Assembly (NCBI RefSeq): GCF_009176975.1
Contig: NZ_WEZG01000001.1
Coordinates: 186,001 to 250,000, forward strand
DNA: 64,000 bases
Direction: 5' to 3'
From: Aureimonas psammosilenae
Lineage (GTDB): Bacteria; Pseudomonadota; Alphaproteobacteria; Rhizobiales; Rhizobiaceae
Position numbers and translations under genes: made by a program. Positions 1 to 8,272 of the stretch are shown piece by piece; the stretch's first letter is position 1; every line of letters begins with the position of its first letter. Below the pieces are notes generated by a model. It was given only the letters and a program-made list of their open reading frames with translations, ran no database searches and had not been told where the DNA came from.

Positions 1-1298
1 AGGCCAAGCGCCCGAAGGTCGAGAGCTTCGCCCTGTCCAACGGCCTGCAGGTCGTGGTCCTTCCCGACCACCGCGCGCCGATCGTGACGCAGATGATCTG
101 GTACAAGGCGGGCGCGGCCGACGAGGTGGCGGGCACGTCCGGCATCGCCCACTTCCTTGAACACCTGATGTTCAAGGGCACCAAGAACCACAAGACCGGC
201 GAGTTCTCGGCCGCCGTGTCGGATATCGGCGGCGAGGAGAACGCCTTCACCTCCTCCGACTACACCGCTTACTACCAGCAGGTGCCGGCCGAGGCGCTGG
301 GGCGGATGATGGAATTCGAGTCCGACCGGATGGAGAACCTCATTCTCTCCGACGAGGCCGTGCTGCCGGAGCGCGACGTCATTCTGGAAGAGCGCCGGAT
401 GCGCGTCGAGAACGACCCGTCCTCCAAGCTCGGCGAAGCGCTCGACGCCACCCTCTACCAGAACAGCCATTACGGCATCCCGGTGATCGGCTGGCGGCAC
501 GAGATGGAGAAGCTGTCGCGCGAGGACGCGATCGCCTGGTACGACCGCTATTACACGCCCAACAACGCCACCTTGGTGATCGCCGGCGACGTCACGGTGG
601 AACAGGTGCGCGAGCTTGCCGAAAAGACCTTCGGCCAGGTGAAGCGCCGCGCCGAGCCGGGCGACCGCGCCGCCCTTCGCGCCACCGAGCCCGAACCGCT
701 CGCCGCGCGCACCGTGACGCTGCGCGACCCGCGCGTGACGCAGCCTTCCATGCAGCGCACCTATCTCGCTCCGTCCGACAACACGGCAGCGCCCGGCGAA
801 GCCGAAGCGCTCGACATCCTCGCCGATGCGCTCGGCGGCGGCACCACGAGCCGTCTCTACCGCGCGCTCGTCGTGGAACAGGGCATCTCTGCCGGAACCG
901 GCGCTTTCTATCAGAGCGGCCGGTTGAAGGAAGGCGAGTTCGGCGTCTATGGCACGCCGCGCGGAGAGGCCGACCTGCCGAAGGTGGAAGCGGCGATCGA
1001 TGCCGAGATCGCGCGGATCGTGAAGGACGGCATCACCCCTGAAGAACTGGAGCGTGCCAAGAACCGCGTGCGCAAGGCCACGATCTACGAGCGCGACAAC
1101 CAGACGGCGCTCGGCCGTCGCTATGGCGCAGCGCTTTCCATCGGCCGCAGCATCGCCGACGTCGATTCCTATCCCGACCGGATCGAGAAGGTGACGGTGG
1201 ATCAGGTGAACGCCGCCGCCCGCAAGTATCTCGACCCGAAGCGCTCCGTCACCGGCTATCTCCTGCCGGACGCCGCACCCGCAGAATCGCGTTCCTGA
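1..1298 (+). CDS. M16 (pitrilysin-type) zinc peptidase, 5' truncated by window edge
   Basis: The frame is open from base 3, so the true start lies upstream and about 431 residues of the C-terminal part are visible. The zinc-binding motif HxxEH of the inverted-zincin family is present as HFLEH at bases 150-164, followed by the downstream acidic stretch (VILEERRMR) that supplies the third metal ligand in this family. The rest has the two-lobed M16 organisation, including a second-lobe segment with GGGTTSRLYRALVVEQG. By family knowledge it is a zinc endopeptidase, probably acting in the periplasm. Its stop is 3 bases before the next M16 gene, so the two are surely co-transcribed and probably form a catalytic/non-catalytic heterodimer. 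The signal peptide would lie outside the window. Confidence 0.93.
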   Translation, partial: AKRPKVESFALSNGLQVVVLPDHRAPIVTQMIWYKAGAADEVAGTSGIAHFLEHLMFKGTKNHKTGEFSAAVSDIGGEENAFTSSDYTAYYQQVPAEALGRMMEFESDRMENLILSDEAVLPERDVILEERRMRVENDPSSKLGEALDATLYQNSHYGIPVIGWRHEMEKLSREDAIAWYDRYYTPNNATLVIAGDVTVEQVRELAEKTFGQVKRRAEPGDRAALRATEPEPLAARTVTLRDPRVTQPSMQRTYLAPSDNTAAPGEAEALDILADALGGGTTSRLYRALVVEQGISAGTGAFYQSGRLKEGEFGVYGTPRGEADLPKVEAAIDAEIARIVKDGITPEELERAKNRVRKATIYERDNQTALGRRYGAALSIGRSIADVDSYPDRIEKVTVDQVNAAARKYLDPKRSVTGYLLPDAAPAESRS

Positions 1299-1301
1299 GC
1301 C

Positions 1302-2654
1302 ATGAAGGACGAAGCAAACTCCGTGACCGCGCTATTCCGCTCCGCTCCGCGCTTCGCCGCCGCCCTCGGCCTGACGCTTCTTTCATCCTTCGCCGCTTTT
1401 GGGACGGCGCAGGCGGTGGAAATCAAGGAGATCACCAGCCCCGGCGGCATCAAGGCCTACCTGGTCGAGGACTACACGAACCCGCTCGTCGCGGTGAACT
1501 TCGCCTTCAAGGGCGCGGGCGCTTCCGCCGACGCCGAGGGCAAGGAAGGCACGGCGAACCTCCTCACCGGCCTTCTCGACGAGGGCGCCGGCGACATCGA
1601 AAGCCGGCAGTTCCAGGAGAAGATCGACGATCTCGGCATCGGCCTCAGCTTCGACGCCTCGTCCGACAACTTCACCGGCTCCTTCCGCACCATCGTCGAG
1701 AACGAGGACGAGGCGTTCGATCTGCTTCGCCTCGCCCTCAACAATCCACGCTTCGACAAGGAGCCGCTGGAGCGCATCCGCGGGCAGATTCTCACCGGCA
1801 TTCTCGCCAACGAGAACGATCCGGGCGAGTTGCTCGGCAAGGCGTGGCGGCAGACGGTGTTCCCCGGCCATCCTTATTCCCGCCCGCCCGAAGGCACGAA
1901 GGAAACGCTCGCCGCCGTTTCGCGCGAGGATCTCCAGCGCTTCCGCGACAAGGGCTTTGCCCGTGACAACCTCGTGGTCGGCGTCGTCGGCGCGATCGAC
2001 GAGGGGGAACTCGGGAAGGAACTCGACCGCGTCTTCGGCGCGCTGCCGGCCAAGGCCGATCTGCCGGTGGTTCCCGACATCGGACCAGCGACCGGTAAGA
2101 CGGAAGCCGTGGCGCTCGACGTGCCGCAGACGATGATCCGCTTCACGATGCCGGGCGTCGACCGCAAGGACAAGGACTTCTTCGCCGCTTATCTCACCAA
2201 CCACATCTTCGGCGGCGGCACCTTCACGTCCCGCTTGTTCCAGGAAGTGCGCGAGAAGCGGGGCCTCGCCTATAATGTCGGCTCCTACCTCTCCTCCTAC
2301 GACCATTCCGCGATCCTGTCGGTTTCCACTGCGACGCGCGCCGACAAAGCGCAGGAAACGATCGGCATCATCAAGACCGAGATGAAGCGGCTGGCCGAAC
2401 AAGGGCCGTCCGAGGAGGAACTCGCCAAGGCCAAGGCCTTCGTGAAGGGCTCCTACGCCGTGCAGAACCTCGACTCCTCCTCGTCCATCGCCTCGACGCT
2501 TGTCGGGCTTCAGCTCGACGATCTCGGCCGCGATTACATCGACGAGCGCCAGAAGCTCATCGACGCGGTGACGCTGGACGATGTGAAGCGGATGGCGAAG
2601 ACGCTTCTTTCCGTCGAGCCGACCGTCGTCACCGTCGGCCCGAGCGGCGCTTGA
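1302..2654 (+). CDS. M16-family protein lacking the HxxEH motif (non-catalytic partner)
   Basis: This 450-aa protein starts ATG three bases after the preceding M16 gene. The N-terminus is basic then hydrophobic and ends in AFGTAQA, a credible Sec signal peptide cleaved near residue 38. The fold markers of M16 peptidases are present (GGGTFTSRLFQEVREKRGLAY in the second lobe), but where the first M16 protein has HFLEH this one reads roughly GTANLLTGLLDEGAG with no HxxEH. By analogy with mitochondrial processing peptidase and paired bacterial M16 genes, it is inferred to be the substrate-binding, non-catalytic subunit of a periplasmic heterodimer with its neighbour. Confidence 0.92.
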   Translation: MKDEANSVTALFRSAPRFAAALGLTLLSSFAAFGTAQAVEIKEITSPGGIKAYLVEDYTNPLVAVNFAFKGAGASADAEGKEGTANLLTGLLDEGAGDIESRQFQEKIDDLGIGLSFDASSDNFTGSFRTIVENEDEAFDLLRLALNNPRFDKEPLERIRGQILTGILANENDPGELLGKAWRQTVFPGHPYSRPPEGTKETLAAVSREDLQRFRDKGFARDNLVVGVVGAIDEGELGKELDRVFGALPAKADLPVVPDIGPATGKTEAVALDVPQTMIRFTMPGVDRKDKDFFAAYLTNHIFGGGTFTSRLFQEVREKRGLAYNVGSYLSSYDHSAILSVSTATRADKAQETIGIIKTEMKRLAEQGPSEEELAKAKAFVKGSYAVQNLDSSSSIASTLVGLQLDDLGRDYIDERQKLIDAVTLDDVKRMAKTLLSVEPTVVTVGPSGA

Positions 2655-2664
2655 GACGCAGGCC

Positions 2665-3534
2665 GTGACGGCACCTAAGATCGGCCTCGCACTCGGCGGC
2701 GGCGGGGCGAGGGGACTGGCCCATATCCACGTGCTGGAAGCCTTCGACGATCTGGGCTTGAAGCCGGCGGCGGTCGCCGGCTCCTCCATCGGCGCCATCA
2801 TGGGCGCGGGCTACGCCTTCGGCATGTCGGGCCGCGAAGTGCGCGAGTTCACGCTCGCCACCTTTTCAGCCCCGCAGAACATCGCGCGCCTTCTTTGGGC
2901 GAGCCGGCCGACGAGCTTCGCCGAGTTCCGCGCCGATGGCGGTTTTCGGTTCGGGCAGCTCAATGCCGAGCGGATGCTGTCCACCTTCATCCCGCACATG
3001 GCGAGGGCGGATTTCGCCGACCTGCCGATTCCGCTCACCGTCATGGCGACGGATTTCTATGCCAGGGCTTGCGTTCCCATCCGCACCGGCTCGGTGATGA
3101 CGGCGCTCGCCGCCTCCGCCGCGCTGCCGACGGTGTTTCGCCCCGTCCGGCGCGAAGGGGCGATCCTGATCGACGGCGGCATCTACGAGCCGCTGCCCTT
3201 CGAGCTTCTGCGGCCCGGCGCGGACCATGTCGTGGCGGTGGACGTGAACGGCGGCCCGGAAGGCGAGCCGTCGCGGATGCCGACGCCGGTGGAAGCGATG
3301 TTCGGCGCTTCGCAACTCATGCAGCAGTCGATCATCGAAGCGAAACTCCGGCTCGCGCCGCCCGATCTCCTGTTTCGCCCGCCGGTCGCGCGCTGGCGCG
3401 TTCTCGACTTCCTGAAGGCCCGCGAAATCCTGGACGAGACCGTCAGCCTTCGCGAGGAAGCCAAGCGCCGCCTCGGTGGCCTGATCGAGAACCCTGTCAC
3501 GCCACTGCGCGCGAAAATCGCGGCCGGCCTCTAG
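2665..3534 (+). CDS. Patatin-like phospholipase (RssA-type)
   Basis: A 289-aa protein with GTG start, 10 bases after the second M16 gene. All patatin landmarks are visible: the glycine-rich oxyanion loop GGGGARG (residues 11-17), the nucleophile elbow GSSIG with Ser41, and the catalytic-dyad DGG with Asp170. This predicts a Ser-Asp lipid acyl hydrolase acting on phospholipid or lysophospholipid. There is no signal peptide, so it probably works in the cytosol or at the inner face of the membrane. The length is typical of the bacterial RssA/YlbK group. The precise substrate cannot be read from sequence. Its stop codon overlaps the stop of the convergent topoisomerase gene. Confidence 0.92.
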   Translation: MTAPKIGLALGGGGARGLAHIHVLEAFDDLGLKPAAVAGSSIGAIMGAGYAFGMSGREVREFTLATFSAPQNIARLLWASRPTSFAEFRADGGFRFGQLNAERMLSTFIPHMARADFADLPIPLTVMATDFYARACVPIRTGSVMTALAASAALPTVFRPVRREGAILIDGGIYEPLPFELLRPGADHVVAVDVNGGPEGEPSRMPTPVEAMFGASQLMQQSIIEAKLRLAPPDLLFRPPVARWRVLDFLKAREILDETVSLREEAKRRLGGLIENPVTPLRAKIAAGL

Positions 3535-4568
3535 CTCGTCGCGACTTCTTCCAGAAACCGCATCAGCCCGGTTTCCTCGCGCGTCAGCCCCTTGCGCGGC
3601 GCACCTTTCAGAAGCTTCGGGTTTAGACGCTCTTCCTCGAAGGCCGTGACGATTTCGGGATGCACATAGGAGGTCCGCGCCACGGCCGGCGTGTTGCGCA
3701 GGCGCTCGCTCACCACCCGCATGGCCTTGGCGACCGCGCGCTTGCGCTTGGCTTCCGTCCCGAGATTGTCGCCGGTCTCGTCGATCAGATAGCGCAGAGC
3801 CTCGGCCGAGCCGTGGAACGTGCGGAAATCCTTGGCGGAGATCTTCGACTCGGCGGCCTCGCGCAAATATTCGTTGAGCACCGGGGCGGTCAGGTTGTGG
3901 CCGCGCTTCTTGTTGTCCTGAAACGAGAACAGGCGCTTGCCTTTCAGCTTGCGGAACCGCCCAAGCGAGGACAGGAGCGGCTTGTCGGCGATCTCGACCT
4001 CGTTGAGCTTCGAGGACTTGCCGACGAATTTCAGCTTGCCCCCGCCGCTCGCCGTGATGCGCAGATCGCGCTTGGTGAGCGAGGCGACGCCGCGCCCGCC
4101 GTCCTCGGCATATTTCTCGTGGCCGGGACGCATGGCCGCAAGATCGACCAGCCGCGCGGCGGTGGCGCAGGCACCCCGGCGGTCGTTCTCCTTGCGCCGC
4201 ATGTCGCGCTTGATGGTCTTGCGAAGACGGGGCAGCGCCTTGCCGAAACGAAGCAGGCGCTCCGTCTTCACGGCGTTGCGCACGTTCACCCAGTGCTCGT
4301 GATAGCGATACTGGATGCGATCCTTCTCGTCGCGGCCGATGGCCTGGATATGGCCGTTCTCTTCCAGGCAGATGCGCACGTCCCGCCAAGCCGGCGGAAT
4401 GACGAGCGCGGCGATCCGCTCCTGGATTTCCTTTTCCACCGGCGTTTCGTCGGCGGTGAAACAGATCGTGTGCTTCTGGCCCTTCGTGCGCCGCTCGATC
4501 AGGAATTCTTCCGGGTCCACCACCAGAAGCCCGAAGCGTTCGGCGTGAAAGGCAAGTCGCTTGTCCAT
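3531..4568 (-). CDS. DNA topoisomerase IB (poxvirus/eukaryote type)
   Basis: A 345-aa protein that relaxes supercoils through a 3'-phosphotyrosyl intermediate. The conserved N-terminal segment (KGQKHTICF ... IPPAWRDVRIC ... IQAIGRDEKDRIQYRYHEHW) and the C-terminal catalytic core (SAKDFRTFHGS, then NTPAVARTSYVHPEI) match bacterial topoisomerase IB; the nucleophile is predicted to be Tyr301. The ATG at 4568 is preferred over an in-frame GTG-like start seven codons upstream because MDKRLAFHAERFGL is where homology-like sequence begins, although neither has a strong ribosome site. It is convergent with the patatin gene and divergent from the small Tudor-like gene. Bacterial members are patchily distributed and probably acquired horizontally (family knowledge). 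Confidence 0.93.
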   Translation of the reverse strand: MDKRLAFHAERFGLLVVDPEEFLIERRTKGQKHTICFTADETPVEKEIQERIAALVIPPAWRDVRICLEENGHIQAIGRDEKDRIQYRYHEHWVNVRNAVKTERLLRFGKALPRLRKTIKRDMRRKENDRRGACATAARLVDLAAMRPGHEKYAEDGGRGVASLTKRDLRITASGGGKLKFVGKSSKLNEVEIADKPLLSSLGRFRKLKGKRLFSFQDNKKRGHNLTAPVLNEYLREAAESKISAKDFRTFHGSAEALRYLIDETGDNLGTEAKRKRAVAKAMRVVSERLRNTPAVARTSYVHPEIVTAFEEERLNPKLLKGAPRKGLTREETGLMRFLEEVATS

Positions 4569-4727
4569 GGCATCCGTCGAACCGCCCAAAGGGTCGATTC
4601 AACGAGGCGGCTATCCCTCGAGTTCCAGCCCGGCCCCGCGACCGATTGCCGGGGTCGGCGGAGGGAACGCGGGGCCTGCCTTGCGGTTTTCGCCAGCGAC
4701 ACGAAACCTTGAGACGAGGCCGGTTCG

Positions 4728-4946
4728 ATGGAAAAGTTCAAGAAGGGTCAGGAAGTCGAATGGAAGTGGGGGAAGCGCAAGGCGTCCGGTAAAGTGACGC
4801 AGAGCTTCACTTCCGACGTCACGCGCAAGATCGAAGGCAAGGAGATCTCGCGAAAGGCCGATGACGAGCATCCGGCCTACATGATCAGCCAGGAAGACGG
4901 CGGCCGCGCCCTGAAGAAGCATTCCGAGCTTTCCAAGAAAAGCTGA
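4728..4946 (+). CDS. Hypervirulence-associated (HVA1/DUF2945) Tudor-like small protein
   Basis: A 72-aa lysine-rich protein beginning MEKFKKGQEVEWKWGKRKASGKV, with DDEHPAYMISQEDGGRALKKHSEL towards the end. This matches the small DUF2945/HVA1 family, a Tudor-like beta-barrel common in alphaproteobacteria and fungi. A purine-rich GAGG lies about 8 bases before the ATG. The family name comes from fungal annotation; no bacterial function is established. Placement beside topoisomerase IB, and the basic composition, make a nucleic-acid link possible, but that is inference. Confidence 0.85.
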   Translation: MEKFKKGQEVEWKWGKRKASGKVTQSFTSDVTRKIEGKEISRKADDEHPAYMISQEDGGRALKKHSELSKKS

Positions 4947-5069
4947 CGCCCGGTTCGCGGCGGTCGGGGGCTCCGCCTTCCCGGCCGTCATGCCAACGGC
5001 CTCGAAGTTTCTTGCTGACGGCGGCACCGCACCATAGATGTGGGCCGGAAACCGCAGCCGGATCGGATC

Positions 5070-6410
5070 ATGGACAACGCCACGCAGAGCCTTCTGGACA
5101 CGGCCTCGCGCCTCGTGGAAGCGGCCCGCCGCGCGGGGGCGGACGCCGCCGACGCGGCGGTCGTGCGCTCGCGTTCGCGCTCGGTGTCCGTGCGCCTCGG
5201 CAAGCCCGAAGAGGTCGAGGCGGCGGAAGGCGAGGATATGTCGCTGCGCGTTTTCGTCGGGCGTCGCAGCGCCTCGGTTTCCGCCGATGTGCGCGCCGAG
5301 ATCGGGCCGCTCGTGGAGCGCGCGGTCGCCATGGCGCGCGTGTCGCCGGAAGACCCCTATGCGGGTTTGGCCGATCCCGAACTCCTGGCGACGTCATCCG
5401 GCGACGATCTCGATATGTTCGACCCCACCGAACGGAGCGGCGATGCGTTGCGCGAGGACGCGCTCGTTCTCGAAGACGCGGCGCGTTCGGTGTCCGGCGT
5501 CACCAATTCCTCCGGTGCCTCCGTCGGCTTCGGCCATGCCGGCCTCGTTCTCGTGACCTCCGGCGGCTTTTCGGGCGCGCGCACCCGCTCCTCATTCTAT
5601 CGTCAGGTCGGCGCCATCGCCGGCGAGGGCGTGAAGATGCAGCAGGACTACGACTACGATTCCCGCCTTCATCACGGCGATCTCGAAGCCTCCGAGGTGA
5701 TCGGGCGAAACGCCGGAACCCGCGCCGTGCGCCGCCTCGATCCGCGCATGATCGAGACCGGCCGCTATCCCGTGATCTTCGACCGGCGCATCGCGCGCGG
5801 CGCTTTCGGTGCGCTGCTCGGCGCGATCAACGGTTCGGCCATCGCGCGCGGCACGAGCTTCCTGAAGGACCGCATGGAGAAGCAGGTGCTGCCATCCAAC
5901 GTTTCGGTGGTGGACCGGCCGAAGCTGAAGCGCCGGCCCGGTTCGCGCGACTTCGACGGCGAGGGCGTCGCGGGAGCCGACCTCGTTCTCGTGGAAGACG
6001 GCATCCTGAAGAGCTGGATTCTCGACAGCGCCACGGCGCGCGAGCTCGGCCTTCGCACCAACGGCCGCGCGTCGCGCTCTTCGGGGGGCATCTCGCCGTC
6101 CTCCACCAATGTCGAGGTGACGCCGGGAACGCTCGACCGGGATGCGCTGATCCGCGAAACCGGGCGCGGCATCTATGTCACCGACACGATCGGCCACGGC
6201 TCCAACCTCGTTACCGGCGATTATAGCTGCGGCTTTTCCGGCTTCATGATCGAGAATGGCGAGCTGACCTTCCCGATCTCCGAGATGACGATCGCCGGCA
6301 ACCTCACCGACATGCTGCTCGGCCTCACCCTCGCGAACGATCCGGACCGGCGTTTTTCCGTCGCTGCGCCGACGATCCGCTTCGACAGCCTGACGGTGGC
6401 GGGGCTTTGA
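5070..6410 (+). CDS. pmbA: PmbA/TldE-type metallopeptidase-related protein
   Basis: A 446-aa protein of the TldD/PmbA family. TldD and TldE(PmbA) form a heteromeric protease that processes modified peptides (microcin B17, CcdA); the TldD partner carries the HExxxH zinc site. I see no HExxxH here, and the C-terminal block (GFMIENGELTFPISEMTIAGN ... PTIRFDSLTVAGL) is PmbA-like, so TldE is the better assignment. A partner TldD is not in the window. The ATG at 5070 is chosen; a GTG ten codons upstream is possible. This gene opens the lipid A-type operon of Rhizobiales, and its TGA overlaps the TTG start of the next gene. Confidence 0.9.
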   Translation: MDNATQSLLDTASRLVEAARRAGADAADAAVVRSRSRSVSVRLGKPEEVEAAEGEDMSLRVFVGRRSASVSADVRAEIGPLVERAVAMARVSPEDPYAGLADPELLATSSGDDLDMFDPTERSGDALREDALVLEDAARSVSGVTNSSGASVGFGHAGLVLVTSGGFSGARTRSSFYRQVGAIAGEGVKMQQDYDYDSRLHHGDLEASEVIGRNAGTRAVRRLDPRMIETGRYPVIFDRRIARGAFGALLGAINGSAIARGTSFLKDRMEKQVLPSNVSVVDRPKLKRRPGSRDFDGEGVAGADLVLVEDGILKSWILDSATARELGLRTNGRASRSSGGISPSSTNVEVTPGTLDRDALIRETGRGIYVTDTIGHGSNLVTGDYSCGFSGFMIENGELTFPISEMTIAGNLTDMLLGLTLANDPDRRFSVAAPTIRFDSLTVAGL

Positions 6411-7207
6411 GCGCGACCGGAACGGACGATCTCGCTCTCCTTCTCGACGCGGCCGCCGAGGCCGGCCGGATCGCGTTGCGCTATTTCCGGCAGGACCCGA
6501 AGGTCTGGTGGAAGGAAGGCAATTCGCCCGTTTCGGAAGCCGATTACGCCGTCGACGCCTATCTGAAGGAGCGCCTCTTAAGCGCGCGCCCGCATTATGG
6601 CTGGCTGTCGGAGGAAACGGCACCCGCGCCCGGTGAGGGGCCGGTGCCCGAGCGCTTCTTCATCGTCGATCCGATCGACGGCACGCGCGCCTTCCTGCGC
6701 GGCGAGGAAACGTGGTGCGTCGCGGTCGCAGTGGTCGACGGCAACGGTCGGCCGCTGGCCGGCGTCGTGGATGCGCCCGCAAAGGCTGAGGTTTATCGCG
6801 CAGCGTCGGGCGAGGGCGCGTTCCTCAACGGAGAGCGGCTCGATCTCGCCCATTTCGCCGAGCCGCCCGCGCTCGCCGTCGCGATGCCGGACGAGATCAA
6901 GCGCAAGCTGCCGCGTGAAACGCGTGAGGCCCTGCGCTCCGTGCCGAGCGCCCCTTCGCTCGCTTATCGCATCGCGCAGGTCGCGGCCGGGCGCATCGAC
7001 GGTACGCTGATCCGCCCGAGCGCCAGTGATTGGGACATCGCCGCCGCCGACCTGATCCTTTCCGAAGCCGGCGGTCTCCTCGGCGACATCGAGGGCGAGG
7101 AAAGGCTTTACAAGCTCGAAGGCAAGCGGCATGGCCTCCTCATCGCCGGCGCCGCCAAGGCTTGGCCAGCATTGCAGGACATGGCCCGCGCGGCCTCGCT
7201 CGCATAA
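6407..7207 (+). CDS. Inositol monophosphatase superfamily (CysQ-like 3'(2'),5'-bisphosphate nucleotidase)
   Basis: A 266-aa Mg-dependent, Li-sensitive-type phosphatase. Visible metal-site motifs are the acidic pair at Glu69/Glu70, DPIDGT at residues 88-93, and a C-terminal SDWDIAAADLILSEAGG. Family members hydrolyse inositol monophosphate, PAP/PAPS or fructose bisphosphate; the position in the Rhizobiales pmbA-waaA-lpxK block favours the CysQ/PAP phosphatase annotation used there, but the substrate is inferred. Translation probably begins at TTG 6407, whose last two bases form the TGA of pmbA, indicating translational coupling. Confidence 0.88.
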   Translation: MSATGTDDLALLLDAAAEAGRIALRYFRQDPKVWWKEGNSPVSEADYAVDAYLKERLLSARPHYGWLSEETAPAPGEGPVPERFFIVDPIDGTRAFLRGEETWCVAVAVVDGNGRPLAGVVDAPAKAEVYRAASGEGAFLNGERLDLAHFAEPPALAVAMPDEIKRKLPRETREALRSVPSAPSLAYRIAQVAAGRIDGTLIRPSASDWDIAAADLILSEAGGLLGDIEGEERLYKLEGKRHGLLIAGAAKAWPALQDMARAASLA

Positions 7208-7220
7208 GGAGACGACAAGC

Positions 7221-7457
7221 ATGGTCGTGGAACAGGAAGCCAAGCAGCGCCTTCACCTCGTCTTCGGCGGCGAGCTTTCCAATCTCGACAAGGTCGAGTT
7301 CGCCGACCTGAAGAATCTCGACATCGTCGGCATCTTCCCGGACTACGCCGCCGCCCTGAACGCTTGGCGCGGCAAGGCGCAGCAGACGGTGGACAACGCC
7401 GCCATGCGCTACTTCATCGTTCACGTTCACAAGCTTCTGGACCCGGAGGGCGCTTGA
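7221..7457 (+). CDS. DUF4170 small conserved protein
   Basis: A 78-aa protein starting ATG at 7221 after a good AAGGAGA ribosome site. It contains the family core HLVFGGELSNLDKVEFADL, followed by LDIVGIFPDYAAALNAWRGKAQ and the C-terminal YFIVHVHKLLDPE. DUF4170 is confined largely to alphaproteobacteria and sits almost invariably between the IMPase-like and acyltransferase genes of the Kdo/lipid A operon. No biochemical role is known. There is no signal peptide or membrane segment. The next gene's TTG start overlaps its stop codon. Confidence 0.9.
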   Translation: MVVEQEAKQRLHLVFGGELSNLDKVEFADLKNLDIVGIFPDYAAALNAWRGKAQQTVDNAAMRYFIVHVHKLLDPEGA

Positions 7458-8272
7458 CGCCGGAAGGCGAGGCGCGCGCGCGAACAGGCGCGCTGCCGGG
7501 CGGGACGGAGACCGGCCCTGCGCGGCAGTCGAAAGCCCGGCCGACCCTTTCCAAGCGCTTTCGCCTGCGGCTGCGTCGCCTCCTGCGGCATGATCGGGCG
7601 CTGCGCGTCCTGTCCTCGCTCGTTCACGCGGCGCTGCATTTCATCTTCCGCACCCAGACCCCCGCCGCCGGCTCGTCCGACCTTCAGGCGATCCTCGACC
7701 GGCATTCGCCGGTGATCGTCTGCTGCTGGCACGGGCAACATCTGCTCGCGCCTTTCTTTCGTCCCAAAACCGCGCCCTTCGTCGCGCTTCTGTCGAAGAA
7801 TGCCGATGCGGAGGTGAATGCGCGCGTGGTGGAACGTTTCGGAATCGAGACCGTGCGCGGTTCGGGCGGGCGCGTGCCGGGCAAGACGCGCGAAAAGGGC
7901 GGCGCGCGCGCGCTGATCGCCCTGCGCCGCCGGATGGGGGAGGGCGCGAGCGTCTTCATGATCGCCGACGTTTCCAAGGCCACGGCGCGTGAAGCCGGGC
8001 TCGGCATCGTGACGCTCGCCAAGATCACCGGGCGGCCCATCGTTCCCGCCGCAGCGACCACGAGCCGCCGTTACGTCCTGCGCCGGTCCTGGGACAAGAC
8101 CACGGTGCCCTTACCCTTCGGGCGTCTCGGCATGGCGGCCGGCGAGCCGATCCATGTGCCGGCCGACGCGGATGGAGAAGTCCTCGAAGCCAAGCGCCGC
8201 GAGGTGACGGAAGCGCTGGAAGCCGCCAACCGCCGCGCGCTCACCCTCGTCGACGGGAAGGGCCGGCGTTGA
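7454..8272 (+). CDS. Lysophospholipid acyltransferase family protein (DUF374-like)
   Basis: A 272-aa protein with a basic N-terminus, a hydrophobic segment around residues 50-65 and the acyltransferase-like core IVCCWHGQHLLAPFF, where the His-Gly may correspond to the catalytic HxxxxD region in degenerate form. Later motifs GSGGRVPGKTREKGGARAL and GLGIVTLAKITGRPIVPAA match the DUF374/LPLAT group. Position between DUF4170 and waaA suggests acylation in the lipid A pathway at the inner membrane, but the donor and acceptor are inferred. TTG start at 7454 overlaps the TGA of DUF4170. Confidence 0.85.
   Translation: MTPEGEARARTGALPGGTETGPARQSKARPTLSKRFRLRLRRLLRHDRALRVLSSLVHAALHFIFRTQTPAAGSSDLQAILDRHSPVIVCCWHGQHLLAPFFRPKTAPFVALLSKNADAEVNARVVERFGIETVRGSGGRVPGKTREKGGARALIALRRRMGEGASVFMIADVSKATAREAGLGIVTLAKITGRPIVPAAATTSRRYVLRRSWDKTTVPLPFGRLGMAAGEPIHVPADADGEVLEAKRREVTEALEAANRRALTLVDGKGRR

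Noticed and set aside
1383-2801. 472-codon minus-strand frame opposite the second M16 gene
   Set aside because: Shadow frame; the plus-strand protein has a signal peptide and the M16 fold.
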